Assembly (NCBI RefSeq): GCF_963678245.1
Contig: NZ_OY782773.1
Coordinates: forward strand, 124,001-188,000
Direction of reading: 5' to 3'
Length of the DNA: 64,000 nt
From: an uncultured Sunxiuqinia sp.
GTDB lineage: Bacteria; Bacteroidota; Bacteroidia; Bacteroidales; Prolixibacteraceae
The translations under genes and the position numbers were made by a program. Numbering within the stretch: position 1 is the first letter of the stretch; the number at the start of each line of letters is the position of its first letter. Below are positions 16,554 to 26,548 of this stretch, piece by piece. A model generated the notes under the pieces. That model searched no databases. It saw nothing but the letters and a program-made list of their open reading frames with translations, and was not told the origin of the DNA.

Positions 16554-19500
16554 CTACTGTGCCAGTGTAAAGCGGAAACTTAAGCCAAAGTTGGAATTGG
16601 ATGTTGGATACGACAATGAGGTGAAAGGCCTATTAATCACCTTGTCATAATAAACCCTCAATTGGAAACGATCGCTTAGCATATAATCAGCTGTTGTTTT
16701 GATGGTAATTGCGTTTTGTCCTGCTGTGAGCTGGTCATTTTCTTCAACCAGTTTACGGATGAACGTCTTGTTTTTACGGAATGAAACGTCGGCCCGGATA
16801 TTCAAATCATTTGAATATGCTTTTTGCGATCCTTTCGTTTTAATGATCAGATCCATGCGCTCGAAACGATAACCCAATCCAAAAGTGTATTCGTTGGTTA
16901 GTACCTCGGTTAACTGATTGTTGGCAAAGTTTAGTGTCAGGTTCCGGCTTCGGCTAATTTCAGCAGTTGTCGTTAAATCGTTTAGCCAGGTTACGTCCAT
17001 ATTGATCAGCGGGTTGAATTGCTCATTAATACTCACCGCATTAATATCGTACCTGCTCACAAAGTTTCCGCTCAGCTCATTCATAACATAGCTGAATCCG
17101 TCACCAAATTCATTGTCGTTATACCTTAAGTTGGTAATATACGATCCAACGTTATAGCTTGAACGGTAGGAATGACTGATGTTCAGCGTTTTCAAATACT
17201 TGTTCAAACCTTCAATTTTGGATACAATACCGTCGTAGGTAATTCGCCAGTTAGGACGCATGTATTTGATGGATGGGAACGGTTCCAAGGACACTTTATC
17301 AGCCGATTGTCCCGTGTATGCAGCAATAAAAGCCGGTACTAATACTTGTTGCGAATTGGGTCCGTATCCCTTAGGATATCCATCCACTTTACTATGAGTA
17401 CCTTTCACATGATCATATCCGATGTCCGGATTATCAATCCGTTGACCTGCCAGTCTCCATGCAATGGTATGTCGGTTATCCAACATATCTTGAAAGGCCG
17501 ATGATTCAGGCACTTCGGCTCCGCCCATTTTTGTAAATGCCGTACTCCAGGTATTTATCGACATGGTAAAGTTTCCTTGCAGGGTTTTGCCTGAAGTATC
17601 AAAATTACCTGATTCACTATCGTAAATGTAATATTCTTTCATGTTCTCCGAAAAGGAGCGGTTAGCGTTTAAATCAATTCGTAGGAATGGAATAGGTTCA
17701 ACACTCGCCCGGACACTGAATGTTTCATTATGGTTCATCTGGTAAGCCGCATTTAATGCGGTATCTTTTGTGTACCACCCTTTGCTTATTGCCTTGCGGG
17801 CAAAAGTTTCATCCTGCCACCCAAAAAGAAATGGAAATCCCGGAGCATTGCTGCTAGCGATGTTTCCAAACATAGCCGGGTCGGGATTGTATGAGCCGGA
17901 ACCAAAAATGGTAGGCTCAGGCATGAATCCTGGCATAATGGTACCATCGGAGCTGGAATAGGAGAGTGATACATTTTTTACACTCATGAGCGTTCGGGCC
18001 GTGTATTGGGCAATCTTCAGAAAAATATTATCTCCAATTTCACGCTTCCCGGTAACCGTAATTTTTGCCTGGCGAACATTGCTTGGTACTGATACCATAA
18101 TCCGGTTTTCATTCACGACTTCAACTTCACCTTCTATTTTTTCTCCTCCCGAATTCACAATGTTGACATTTACACTTTCCGTTTTCAACTTGTGATTGAT
18201 TGACTTGTTCGTATTTGCTTTCAGGTTGGTAGGTGAGCTTTCGTAGGTAACCGTTTTATATTTTGGTTCGCTGGCTTTTGTGTTCGAACGGGAAACTGCT
18301 CGTGCCCGGCTACTCGAACTTCGAGCTGAACGGGTACTGGCTCCATATTTTCTGTTCACTTCTTTTAAGAAAGGAACTTTATTGTATAAGTTGAGCAAAT
18401 TCAATTGGCTGTTTACCTGAGCTACGCGAGCATTCTCAATGGTGTTTCCTAGTACGATTGATTCGTCGGTAATTGCGCCGGCATACCAGTCGTATTGGGC
18501 TTGGTAGCGTCCGGTCATGCTTACCCAGTTTAGTAGTGGTATTTTGTTGATCGGAGCAATGTACGAAGCATTGAAGGTGTGATGATAAAGAATTGGCCGA
18601 CCTAAATTAAATAGATTGGTTAGGATCGAATCACGCTTCATTTCATAGTCGTCATCTGATCGGTTAATTCGACCTGCCGGTTCATCAATTCGCGATGTCC
18701 CTTTTGAAGAGAAATCGAGTTTCAGCGATCGGGTCAAGTTATAGTTGAGATCAAAATATTTGTTCCAGATGAAGTCTTTATCAAAGGTTCGCGGAATGAT
18801 CATGTTTGGATTGGTCAGGTTGCGCGTTTGAACCTCTTTGTAATGCCTATACAAATCAGTTCGGTATGAGATTTGAGTTGGCAAAAGGTAGAAGTTGAAA
18901 TCCTTTACAAGTCGCAAAGCTTTTCCGTTAACAAAGTTGACCTTTTTTAAAGGCTCTATTAATTTTGGGCGGTTGTTGTAATTATAACTAAACAAACCAC
19001 GATAGTTTTTTTCGAGGCTGTATTCCGTATTTACATTTCGCCTTTTTAGTTCGTTGTATGAATAGGTTACTGAGAAGTTTGTCGGATCCCATGGTTTTGG
19101 CTTTCCTGACTTACTCATCTTGTCAACTTTTACATTAGTCAGGTTGATGCTTTTGCGGCTCATGTAATCCTGAGCAAGGCTTTTCAGAGAGTCTCGTTCC
19201 GACTTTGTTTCCAAATTATCCAGTGCTTCGTCCATTTCAATATCCGCATCAAGCGGATTGTATTTCGGATTGCTGATGCTTTTGGACACACCAACATACA
19301 ATGGAATGCGTACATTGGCTTTCTCGGGGAAGAACTTGCCCAGCTCAAAGTTTGAAGAAATATCATATTCAACTAAATCATCCAACGCCCGCTCGTTCAT
19401 GGTTTGGTCAACACTTCCGAAGCCTGAAGAGCGTGTACGTCCGGCAACAACGACGGAGCCAAAATCGGCTAAACGTGCCGACACTCGAGCGTTGGCAGCC

Positions 19501-22500
19501 CAGCCCCCACTTTCATCAAAATCGGTCAATCGAAGTTCATTAGCCCAAACTTCAACCGACAATGGTCCGGGGTTGAAATTTCCTTGCTTTTTATGACGAA
19601 TCCCCATCAATACAAGATCAACCTCGGCAAGATTTGGTGTTCCTTTTACCTTGACCAGGTTTTTATTGCTGTTCCAACCTTCATGTGGTAATTCGTATAT
19701 GTCATTGGTCGAAACACTTGATCCGGCTTGACGAATCAGAGCGTTGCGTGCCAGTTTCGCATCAGTAAATAAGTCTAGTGGGATATCAATTCGGTTATCA
19801 TCGGGCCAAACCAAATATCGTTGACTTTCAATATCTCCATTGTAATTTCCATAGTCGGTTAAGCTGAGCGGGACTTCGTATTCGTAATAGTTGTTCTCAT
19901 CGGTTCCCAAACGCACGAAGAAGTGCAGTTGATCATCGCTTAACGGATAACCCTCGATTTCCTCGGCATGAACCTCCAATTTCAACCTTTTATAGCGACG
20001 AAGATCCATCCCCAACGTTTTATAAGCCGCCCGTGCATCACTCTGCTGCAAATCGATGGCTCTTAGAACCAGCGATTGTTCGTTTAGTTGCAGCAACTGT
20101 GGATTCGCGGGGTCAATCACCCGGTCGATTCCCGGAGGAAGAACATAATTGACGGGTTCTCTTCGGCTGTTTTCTTCGATGTTAACAGCTGAAATTTCAA
20201 ACTCAGTTTGATTGCTCGGAGCAACATCTGTTTCATCAATGTTTTCGGTAAACTTCCGCCAGTCAGAACGAACAAGATCAAGTGTCGCAAAACGTAAAAT
20301 CGTCGTATCTTCAAACCCCTTCAGGAACATCCGCATAAAGCGAATGGAGGTGAAGTCTTCAATATCAAATTTTTCTTTGTAGTCGGAAATTGGAATTTTA
20401 AACTGGTACCAGTTAACTTCCTGAATACCTCCCTGCCCATTGTCACTCGGTCCAACGCGGATATCGGTGATATAGTTTTGCCCCACCTTCATCTCATCAG
20501 GGCTAAGTTTAACCTGGTATTGATAGTACCGTTCGTACTCATTCAGGGTATTATCGCCGTTGATATCTTCCATGTTTGGAATGTCGGTAGCTGTTGGTGA
20601 ATACGAATTGCCAGATGCTTCGGCTGGAGCTGAGTTTCCTTCAGGGCCGTTGTAATTTTTATAGCGTTCTAAAATAGTTGCTTCGGCTTGATCCAAATCC
20701 CCCCCCCGGTAATAATGGTAGTTATCACCCGAGGGGTCGTTCAAAAATTCATCCAGTACATCTTGATTCAGGATATTTTGCAGCGCCTGTGTGTAACTAC
20801 CATAAAATGACTGTTCATCTGTGTCCGCTAGTCCGTCGAACCCAATATCCTGGAATTGACGAGAAGTGCCATCATTGGCAAAGTTATTAACCACTAATTG
20901 TTTGGTTGAAACCCGCCCCCAGATTGTAGTATCAACATTTTGAACAAGCTCTGTTTCCGGGAGTCCGTTTTCAAAAGATTTCCGGGAATCTTTCAGAACA
21001 TCTTCCGAAATATCTCCGAGGTTGAAGTAGAGACTTCCTCCCTCAACAGAATTCCCATTTTCTTTGTCGTATACAAATGGATCCATCATCCAGAATTCGA
21101 TGTATTCGATATTAGCCGCTTCAAAATTCGATGTTTCAATTTTACGCATAATACCAGCCCAGCGCGATTCAGGATCGTTTAGTTTACCATCTGAGTTAAG
21201 TCCTGCTGAATAAGTCGAAGGATTCGTATCGAAGTTATACGGGCCTCTTTCTGACGGATAATAAGCCAAATCAAGAACGGAAATATTTGTTGGTAGCCCT
21301 GTGGCGGTTTCCTTATCAGGGAAGATCTCTTGTTGAAAAACTTCACGCATGAAGTGGTTGTGCTGCTGAGCGCTGTTTTTAATATGAGCGGGAGTTTGCG
21401 AAGTATTTCTCAAAAATAATGGGTCGATGATATACCAGGCTAATTTTGCCCGGTTGTATCCATACGCCAAATCTCCGTTTAGATTTCCCTCGGGGAATAA
21501 GTTCTCTTGGTTTTGCGGTGTACTTGCCAAAACCCAGGCTTGTCGAGCCTTTAGGCTTATTGAAGTTTTTGTAGCTTCAAAATCATCAATGTATACCGTA
21601 CCTTCTTTGTCAATTACACTGGAATGTCCGGGTACAAGTTGTGCAAATTCAGCTTCCATTGAAATGGAGGAGCGTTCTTTGGTTTCGATAAAAGGCAGCT
21701 TGTCAACCAATGTTGTTAGCAAGTTTGACTCCGTGGTATAGTTGGCATCAAGCCCCCAGATGGTATTTGAAATTGGATCTTCGCCGTAGCTTACCTTTTG
21801 AGTTAGTGGGCGTTCGCTCATGTGCAAAACAGTTGCTCCAAGGTTGAAATTATCGGAGAATGCGTAGTTGGCATGTGCGCCCATCAGTGTTTTGCGTTGC
21901 ACACTAAACAGGTCTTCACTTTCGGTACTGATCTGGATTGGTGTGCCAGCTTCCAAGTAGGCTTGGTTTATAATCTTTACCCGTCCTAGTGTGTAGTCTA
22001 CCGTATAATCCACATATTCCTGCAATTGAATTCCTCCGGCTGTTACTCGCACTGATCCCTGAGCGACATTTAATGTTCCCAGTGAAATTTCAGAACTTGA
22101 CGAGCCTTCGTAACTCCCTTTCAGAATAAATTTGTTATGCTTGGTGTCCCGCTCGGCATCCGTTTTTGTGGAATCGTATAATGATTGGTAGGCATATTTT
22201 TCAGCTAAAGCCGGATCGCTAATGGAGTCTGTCAGGTTGCTTCCAAAAGGTTCCAACACCGGGAAAATAATTCGCCCACTTGACTGTAAAACTGTTACGC
22301 CAGGTATGTAGTCGTATACCCCGTCGCTTCCCGGGTCTAATTGTGAGTTCAGATTGTCGACGTTCAGCACATTGAGCAGAATACGTCCTTCAATGTTCGA
22401 TTCAGGTAAATAGTTAATATCTGTTCCTGAGTCGTTTTGATACATGACATCCAGAATAAAATTTTCGTTTGAAAGCTGGTAGGCATTCAAACTGTAAACG

Positions 22501-24089
22501 TTTTTCATCATCAAGTCCCAGGTTGGGTAGCGGGTTGATAGGTTGGTTCCTTTCAACAACTTCATGATCAGCGTTGCCGGAGCCTGCACTCCGTCGGTGG
22601 AAAATTCACCAACCTGATAGGTGTTTCCATTTGCCGTGTAGTTGTAGGCAACCATCAGCACTTCGTCGGTGTTTAACGATGAGTTGAGGGAGATATATCC
22701 GAGATTTTCGTGTACCGTGTATTCTGACGGATTTAATTTACGGGCCTGCTCAACTTTCTCAAAATCCTGACCTCCTTTGAAGTTTTGTGACGAAAGCGGT
22801 TGAAGTGTCTCATTAATTTGATTGACCTCGCGAATGGCATTATACGAAGTGGTTAAATCGTTGTAAAGGGCGTTGGCCTCATTAAACGGATAAACACTTT
22901 CCGGGTAGCTCCAGGAAGAATTTTCTTGAAAGGCCGGAATGGTGTTGTAAATGTTTGGTTGATGTTCACCAAGGTCCATAAAAGCAATAATATTCCTTGA
23001 TTCATCAGTCGAGTTGGATTTGTTGGTTACCCAAACTTCAATTTTATTAATGGTTACGGCAGAGTTAATTACAGGAAGATTCGCTAGTGCATCGTTGTAA
23101 TGGTCGCGAAAATACTGTGCCAAAAAGAAGTGACGGTTGGCATCGTAGTCCAGTGCTTCGATTTCGAAGGTTGATTTTTGAGCTCCTCCCTCGGTCTCGA
23201 TCACCTGGGTTTCTCCTTTGTTTTGCGAAAAAACTGTGGTTAAGTTTAGTTTTCCGAATTGCATTTCGGCTTTCACACCAAATAAGTTTGTTCCACCGGT
23301 AATCAATGAACCATTCAACGGAAGTGAAACGTTACCTGCCTCAATCTTTTTCAGAATTTCATCTTCATCGCCTGTATAGTCGATGTTCATTTTATTTTCG
23401 TAGTCGAAAGTGGCTTCGGTGTTATAGTTCACCCGCATCTTCATTTTTTCGCCAATATTACCCATCACATTCATCTGGATCTTTTGGTCGAAATCGAAAT
23501 TGGTGGTTTTCCGAAGACGCTCTGGAATAGCTGGGTTTTCTGTTTTATTGACCTGTGCGCCGAAGCTTACTTCAACATATCCTTGCGGACGAATATCAAT
23601 GGTGTTACCTCCAAAAATTCGATTAAAAGCTTCTCCTCCAACGGTCAGACTGGGTATAAATGATCCCTGGTTTTCAAAATCCAATTGGTTGCCTCGAACT
23701 CTCCAGTAGTTGCGAACCGAGTTTTTAAAGTCATAATCGACGTACTCTTCAAGTGACATTGTTTTTGGCAGTCTGTAATTGAAATTTCCAATTTTCTCAT
23801 AAAAAATATATTCGCCGGTTACCGGATCATACTCAATTTCGGTGTTAATATTGGATGGACGGCCAAGAAATAACTCAGAACTGTCCTTGGAATCATGGTA
23901 GTCAAATTCTTTCTCATCCTCAAAAGGATAGGGGAGAACGCCTACCGTATCAATTTCCAGTGAGTCATTTGTTGAGATGTAATTTGTTTCGGGATTTGCT
24001 ACCTTCTGATCTGGAATGGTCATCCACCCCATGCTTAGTAATCCCGGAAAAACAACTGTGATAAGGATATTTTTCAAGCTTTTTTTCAA
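16554..24089 (-). CDS. sprA: Type IX secretion / gliding motility outer-membrane translocon SprA (Sov)
   Basis: 2511 residues, the expected size for SprA. It has an N-terminal signal sequence and very long beta-strand-rich regions throughout, in line with the known 36-stranded barrel, and it ends in an outer-membrane-type strand (LSFRFTLAQ). SprA is the pore through which cargo with C-terminal sorting domains leaves the periplasm; it is needed for gliding in Flavobacterium and gingipain export in Porphyromonas (Sov). The neighbour ruvA, 18 bases upstream, is a common partner of sprA. A run of nine G on the coding strand (20699-20707, around residue 1128) could slip and switch the gene off. 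No other T9SS gene is in the window. Confidence 0.95.
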   Translation of the reverse strand: MKKSLKNILITVVFPGLLSMGWMTIPDQKVANPETNYISTNDSLEIDTVGVLPYPFEDEKEFDYHDSKDSSELFLGRPSNINTEIEYDPVTGEYIFYEKIGNFNYRLPKTMSLEEYVDYDFKNSVRNYWRVRGNQLDFENQGSFIPSLTVGGEAFNRIFGGNTIDIRPQGYVEVSFGAQVNKTENPAIPERLRKTTNFDFDQKIQMNVMGNIGEKMKMRVNYNTEATFDYENKMNIDYTGDEDEILKKIEAGNVSLPLNGSLITGGTNLFGVKAEMQFGKLNLTTVFSQNKGETQVIETEGGAQKSTFEIEALDYDANRHFFLAQYFRDHYNDALANLPVINSAVTINKIEVWVTNKSNSTDESRNIIAFMDLGEHQPNIYNTIPAFQENSSWSYPESVYPFNEANALYNDLTTSYNAIREVNQINETLQPLSSQNFKGGQDFEKVEQARKLNPSEYTVHENLGYISLNSSLNTDEVLMVAYNYTANGNTYQVGEFSTDGVQAPATLIMKLLKGTNLSTRYPTWDLMMKNVYSLNAYQLSNENFILDVMYQNDSGTDINYLPESNIEGRILLNVLNVDNLNSQLDPGSDGVYDYIPGVTVLQSSGRIIFPVLEPFGSNLTDSISDPALAEKYAYQSLYDSTKTDAERDTKHNKFILKGSYEGSSSSEISLGTLNVAQGSVRVTAGGIQLQEYVDYTVDYTLGRVKIINQAYLEAGTPIQISTESEDLFSVQRKTLMGAHANYAFSDNFNLGATVLHMSERPLTQKVSYGEDPISNTIWGLDANYTTESNLLTTLVDKLPFIETKERSSISMEAEFAQLVPGHSSVIDKEGTVYIDDFEATKTSISLKARQAWVLASTPQNQENLFPEGNLNGDLAYGYNRAKLAWYIIDPLFLRNTSQTPAHIKNSAQQHNHFMREVFQQEIFPDKETATGLPTNISVLDLAYYPSERGPYNFDTNPSTYSAGLNSDGKLNDPESRWAGIMRKIETSNFEAANIEYIEFWMMDPFVYDKENGNSVEGGSLYFNLGDISEDVLKDSRKSFENGLPETELVQNVDTTIWGRVSTKQLVVNNFANDGTSRQFQDIGFDGLADTDEQSFYGSYTQALQNILNQDVLDEFLNDPSGDNYHYYRGGDLDQAEATILERYKNYNGPEGNSAPAEASGNSYSPTATDIPNMEDINGDNTLNEYERYYQYQVKLSPDEMKVGQNYITDIRVGPSDNGQGGIQEVNWYQFKIPISDYKEKFDIEDFTSIRFMRMFLKGFEDTTILRFATLDLVRSDWRKFTENIDETDVAPSNQTEFEISAVNIEENSRREPVNYVLPPGIDRVIDPANPQLLQLNEQSLVLRAIDLQQSDARAAYKTLGMDLRRYKRLKLEVHAEEIEGYPLSDDQLHFFVRLGTDENNYYEYEVPLSLTDYGNYNGDIESQRYLVWPDDNRIDIPLDLFTDAKLARNALIRQAGSSVSTNDIYELPHEGWNSNKNLVKVKGTPNLAEVDLVLMGIRHKKQGNFNPGPLSVEVWANELRLTDFDESGGWAANARVSARLADFGSVVVAGRTRSSGFGSVDQTMNERALDDLVEYDISSNFELGKFFPEKANVRIPLYVGVSKSISNPKYNPLDADIEMDEALDNLETKSERDSLKSLAQDYMSRKSINLTNVKVDKMSKSGKPKPWDPTNFSVTYSYNELKRRNVNTEYSLEKNYRGLFSYNYNNRPKLIEPLKKVNFVNGKALRLVKDFNFYLLPTQISYRTDLYRHYKEVQTRNLTNPNMIIPRTFDKDFIWNKYFDLNYNLTRSLKLDFSSKGTSRIDEPAGRINRSDDDYEMKRDSILTNLFNLGRPILYHHTFNASYIAPINKIPLLNWVSMTGRYQAQYDWYAGAITDESIVLGNTIENARVAQVNSQLNLLNLYNKVPFLKEVNRKYGASTRSARSSSSRARAVSRSNTKASEPKYKTVTYESSPTNLKANTNKSINHKLKTESVNVNIVNSGGEKIEGEVEVVNENRIMVSVPSNVRQAKITVTGKREIGDNIFLKIAQYTARTLMSVKNVSLSYSSSDGTIMPGFMPEPTIFGSGSYNPDPAMFGNIASSNAPGFPFLFGWQDETFARKAISKGWYTKDTALNAAYQMNHNETFSVRASVEPIPFLRIDLNANRSFSENMKEYYIYDSESGNFDTSGKTLQGNFTMSINTWSTAFTKMGGAEVPESSAFQDMLDNRHTIAWRLAGQRIDNPDIGYDHVKGTHSKVDGYPKGYGPNSQQVLVPAFIAAYTGQSADKVSLEPFPSIKYMRPNWRITYDGIVSKIEGLNKYLKTLNISHSYRSSYNVGSYITNLRYNDNEFGDGFSYVMNELSGNFVSRYDINAVSINEQFNPLINMDVTWLNDLTTTAEISRSRNLTLNFANNQLTEVLTNEYTFGLGYRFERMDLIIKTKGSQKAYSNDLNIRADVSFRKNKTFIRKLVEENDQLTAGQNAITIKTTADYMLSDRFQLRVYYDKVINRPFTSLSYPTSNSNFGLSFRFTLAQ

Positions 24090-24107
24090 TGCCAGTCTTT
24101 TTCTGAG

Positions 24108-24692
24108 TTATAGCCCTTTTAAGGCCTTTTTTATGGTTTCTTCTACCGTTAGGTCAGGATTTGCTTTCATCAGTTTATCCAATTCTTTTTCAACATTCTT
24201 CTTGGCAAATCCCAGCATTACTAATGCTGATAACGCTTCATCTCGGATAGTATTGTCTGCTGACGACATTAAAATTTGATCGCTGGCAGCTGTCTTTCCA
24301 ATTTTATCTTTCAGATCGATAATGACCCGCTGAGCTGTCTTCGCTCCAATTCCTTTGATGCTTTTTAAAAGCGTAACATTCTCTTCCAGAATCGCTTTTC
24401 GAATTTCATCGGGCGAAAGTGACGAGAGCATCATCAGTGCGGTATTGGATCCAATTCCGTTGACTGATATTAGCAAGCGGAAGAGTTCTCTTTCGGCTGC
24501 TTCAGCAAAGCCATAAAGCAAGTGTGCGTCATCTCTGACTACCTGATGAAGGAACAGTTTAGCATGCTCTTTCCCATTAATCAGAGAATAGGTGTTGAGC
24601 GAAATACTGATGAAATATCCGATTGACGCGGCTTCTATAACTGCATAGGTCGGGGTGAGACCGGTTATTTTACCCTGAATATATTCGTACAT
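24108..24692 (-). CDS. ruvA: Holliday junction branch migration protein RuvA
   Basis: 194 residues in three parts: the N-terminal OB fold (MYEYIQGKITGLTPTYAVIE), tandem helix-hairpin-helix motifs in the middle (LLISVNGIGSNTALMML and LLKSIKGIGAKTAQRVIIDL), and a C-terminal three-helix domain that contacts RuvB (DEALSALVMLGF). It binds four-way junctions as a tetramer and loads the RuvB motor. It is 12 bases downstream of pdxA and 18 upstream of sprA, so all three are read from one promoter. ruvB and ruvC are elsewhere. Confidence 0.97.
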   Translation of the reverse strand: MYEYIQGKITGLTPTYAVIEAASIGYFISISLNTYSLINGKEHAKLFLHQVVRDDAHLLYGFAEAAERELFRLLISVNGIGSNTALMMLSSLSPDEIRKAILEENVTLLKSIKGIGAKTAQRVIIDLKDKIGKTAASDQILMSSADNTIRDEALSALVMLGFAKKNVEKELDKLMKANPDLTVEETIKKALKGL

Positions 24693-24704
24693 GATAGCCT
24701 GTCG

Positions 24705-25805
24705 TTAAATTTCCGGTCCATCGTTCGATTGTAAATCAATCGTTTCATCAACCTGGTTGGGATTGATTTCGAATTTCTTCAACGGATTTTTACTGATTTC
24801 TTTGTATAACTCACGACTTTTATGAATATCAATGGCGAGGTACAGTGCTTGACGTAATGAGTCAGGAGATGCTTTATCTTCTCCGGCAATATCAAAAGCA
24901 GTACCGTGTGCGGGCGATGTGCGAATAAAAGGTAAGCCGGCTGTATAATTAACTCCTTTATCGAAAGATGCCAATTTAAACGGCGTTAGTCCCTGGTCGT
25001 GATACATGGCCAATATGGCATCAAATTTTACGTAGTCGCCTGAGCCAAAGAATCCATCGCTGGGATAGGGGCCCAGTGCCAAAATACCTTCATTTTTAGC
25101 TTGCTCAATGGCTGGCATTATAATTTCTTTTTCTTCGCTGCCTAGCAAGCCACCATCTCCGGCGTGTGGGTTCAACCCAAGAACTGCGATGCGTGGTTTC
25201 TTGATACTGAAATCCTGCTCCAACGAACTGGAAATAATGCGAAGCTTGCTGAGAATTGCTTTTTTCGTAATGCCTGCCGAGACTTCAGAAAGAGGAATGT
25301 GTGTAGTAACTACTCCAATTTTCATCATTTCGCTCACCATTAACATCAGGTAATTATCCGTCTCAAATTGTTGAGCTAAAAATTCGGTATGTCCGGGAAA
25401 GTTAAATTTGTCAGACTGAATATTGTCTTTGTTAATTGGAGCGGTAACCAATGCATCAATTTCTCCGGCTTTTAAATCATTCACTGCTCTTTCTAGAGCC
25501 ATGTATGATGCTTCACCTGCAATTCCTGAGGATTTCCCAAGCTCAACGCGAATATTGTCGTCGATACAATTAATGATGTTGGCCCGGCGAGGATCAGCTT
25601 CATTTGCGTTTTGAATGTTGTTGAAGTTGAAGTTGTTTAAATTGAGCGCTTTTCGATGATAGGCAGCTACTTTGGGTGAACCATAAACCACCGGAGTACA
25701 CATTTCCAATATTCGTGTATCCATTAAGGTTTTCATGATCACTTCGTAGCCAATGCCATTGATATCTCCATGCGATATCCCAATTCTTATCTTGTGTTTA
25801 CTCAT
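24705..25805 (-). CDS. pdxA: 4-hydroxythreonine-4-phosphate dehydrogenase
   Basis: 366 residues. It starts with the family's IRIGISHGDINGIGYEV. Metal and substrate residues lie in VTAPINKDNIQ and FPGHTEFLAQ, in MYHDQGLTPFKL, and in the HGTAFDIAGEDKASPDSL signature near residue 300. PdxA oxidises 4-phosphohydroxy-L-threonine with NAD+, in the DXP-dependent route to pyridoxal phosphate. DXP is supplied by Dxs, encoded at 51.4 kb. It leads the pdxA-ruvA-sprA run and has a well-formed promoter upstream. Confidence 0.96.
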   Translation of the reverse strand: MSKHKIRIGISHGDINGIGYEVIMKTLMDTRILEMCTPVVYGSPKVAAYHRKALNLNNFNFNNIQNANEADPRRANIINCIDDNIRVELGKSSGIAGEASYMALERAVNDLKAGEIDALVTAPINKDNIQSDKFNFPGHTEFLAQQFETDNYLMLMVSEMMKIGVVTTHIPLSEVSAGITKKAILSKLRIISSSLEQDFSIKKPRIAVLGLNPHAGDGGLLGSEEKEIIMPAIEQAKNEGILALGPYPSDGFFGSGDYVKFDAILAMYHDQGLTPFKLASFDKGVNYTAGLPFIRTSPAHGTAFDIAGEDKASPDSLRQALYLAIDIHKSRELYKEISKNPLKKFEINPNQVDETIDLQSNDGPEI

Positions 25806-25876
25806 CTCTTCAGTCTGTTTAATGGTAGTGAGAAATTAATGAAAATCTCTTGTTCACAGTTATTTTCTGCGACGGG

Positions 25877-25908
25877 CAAAGTTAATTCTTTATCTGAACT
25901 TTATCAAA
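25877..25908 (-). promoter_or_regulatory. Promoter of pdxA-ruvA-sprA
   Basis: On the minus strand TTTG (25905-25908), a 20-base spacer and TAACTTTG (25877-25884) match TTTG-N19/20-TAnnTTTG. The start site would lie near 25872, leaving a leader of about 65 bases before pdxA. Confidence 0.65.
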
Positions 25909-25913
25909 ACAGA

Positions 25914-26447
25914 TTAGGATTCACGTTGATTGAAATTATTCCAATGGATTTTATCCTGCTGCAATTCCTCAAAAGGCTTTCCTGTTCGATCTTTGGCCGG
26001 ATATCCGATCGCAATAACACTCAGCACCCGGAGGTTTTCCGGAAGGTCAAAGAGTTCGCGAATGTATTGTTCTGCGGTTTGGTTCTCATCGTGCGGACGC
26101 TTTCTAATCTGCACCCAACAGCTTCCCAATCCGAGCGATTGAGCTGTAATCTGAAGCAGAATGCTTGAAATGGAGCAATCTTCAACCCAAACGTCACCTT
26201 TGTTTTCGTCGGCCAAAACAACTACAGCTAAAGGAGCGTTTGCTAAAAAAGCTGCACCATGTGGTTTTGATTGACTTAGTTCTTCAATGATGGCCGGATT
26301 GTCAACAAAAAGAAACTCCCACGGATTTCCATTTTTTGATGAAGGAGAGCGTAAGACTGCTTCTTCCAAAAGGTTAATTTTTTCTTGTTCAACTTTTTGC
26401 TCCGTAAATTTTCGAATGCTTCTTCTCGATCGAAGTAAATTGATCAT
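25914..26447 (-). CDS. Nitroreductase family protein
   Basis: 177 residues from the ATG at 26447; an ATG at 26471 would add eight residues before the family start. It opens with LLRSRRSIRKF, the flavin-phosphate-binding arginine cluster, followed by SSKNGNPWEF. The later QSLGLGSCWVQIR and VIAIGYPAKDRTGKPFEEL segments are standard for FMN-binding nitroreductases. Such enzymes reduce nitro groups, quinones or enones with NAD(P)H; the natural substrate is unknown. It lies just upstream of the pdxA promoter with its own -7 box, so it is probably monocistronic. Confidence 0.85.
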   Translation of the reverse strand: MINLLRSRRSIRKFTEQKVEQEKINLLEEAVLRSPSSKNGNPWEFLFVDNPAIIEELSQSKPHGAAFLANAPLAVVVLADENKGDVWVEDCSISSILLQITAQSLGLGSCWVQIRKRPHDENQTAEQYIRELFDLPENLRVLSVIAIGYPAKDRTGKPFEELQQDKIHWNNFNQRES

Positions 26448-26525
26448 GATTTTCTTTTTTAGGGTGTTCATTCAATATTGAAATGGAATTCGAACGCTTA
26501 GATTTTGAAAGTCCAAAAAGGCAAG

Positions 26526-26533
26526 CAAAAATA
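26526..26533 (-). promoter_or_regulatory. Candidate -7 element of the nitroreductase gene
   Basis: Minus-strand TATTTTTG. It would give a leader of about 75 bases to the ATG at 26447. It lies between the hypothetical protein gene's end and the nitroreductase. Confidence 0.35.
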
Positions 26534-26548
26534 ACAAACGAAAAGAAA

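Noticed and set aside
17000-24000. Several open frames on the plus strand across sprA
   Set aside because: They have no start signals, no domain features, and lie antisense to a clear 2511-codon gene; such frames are expected by chance.
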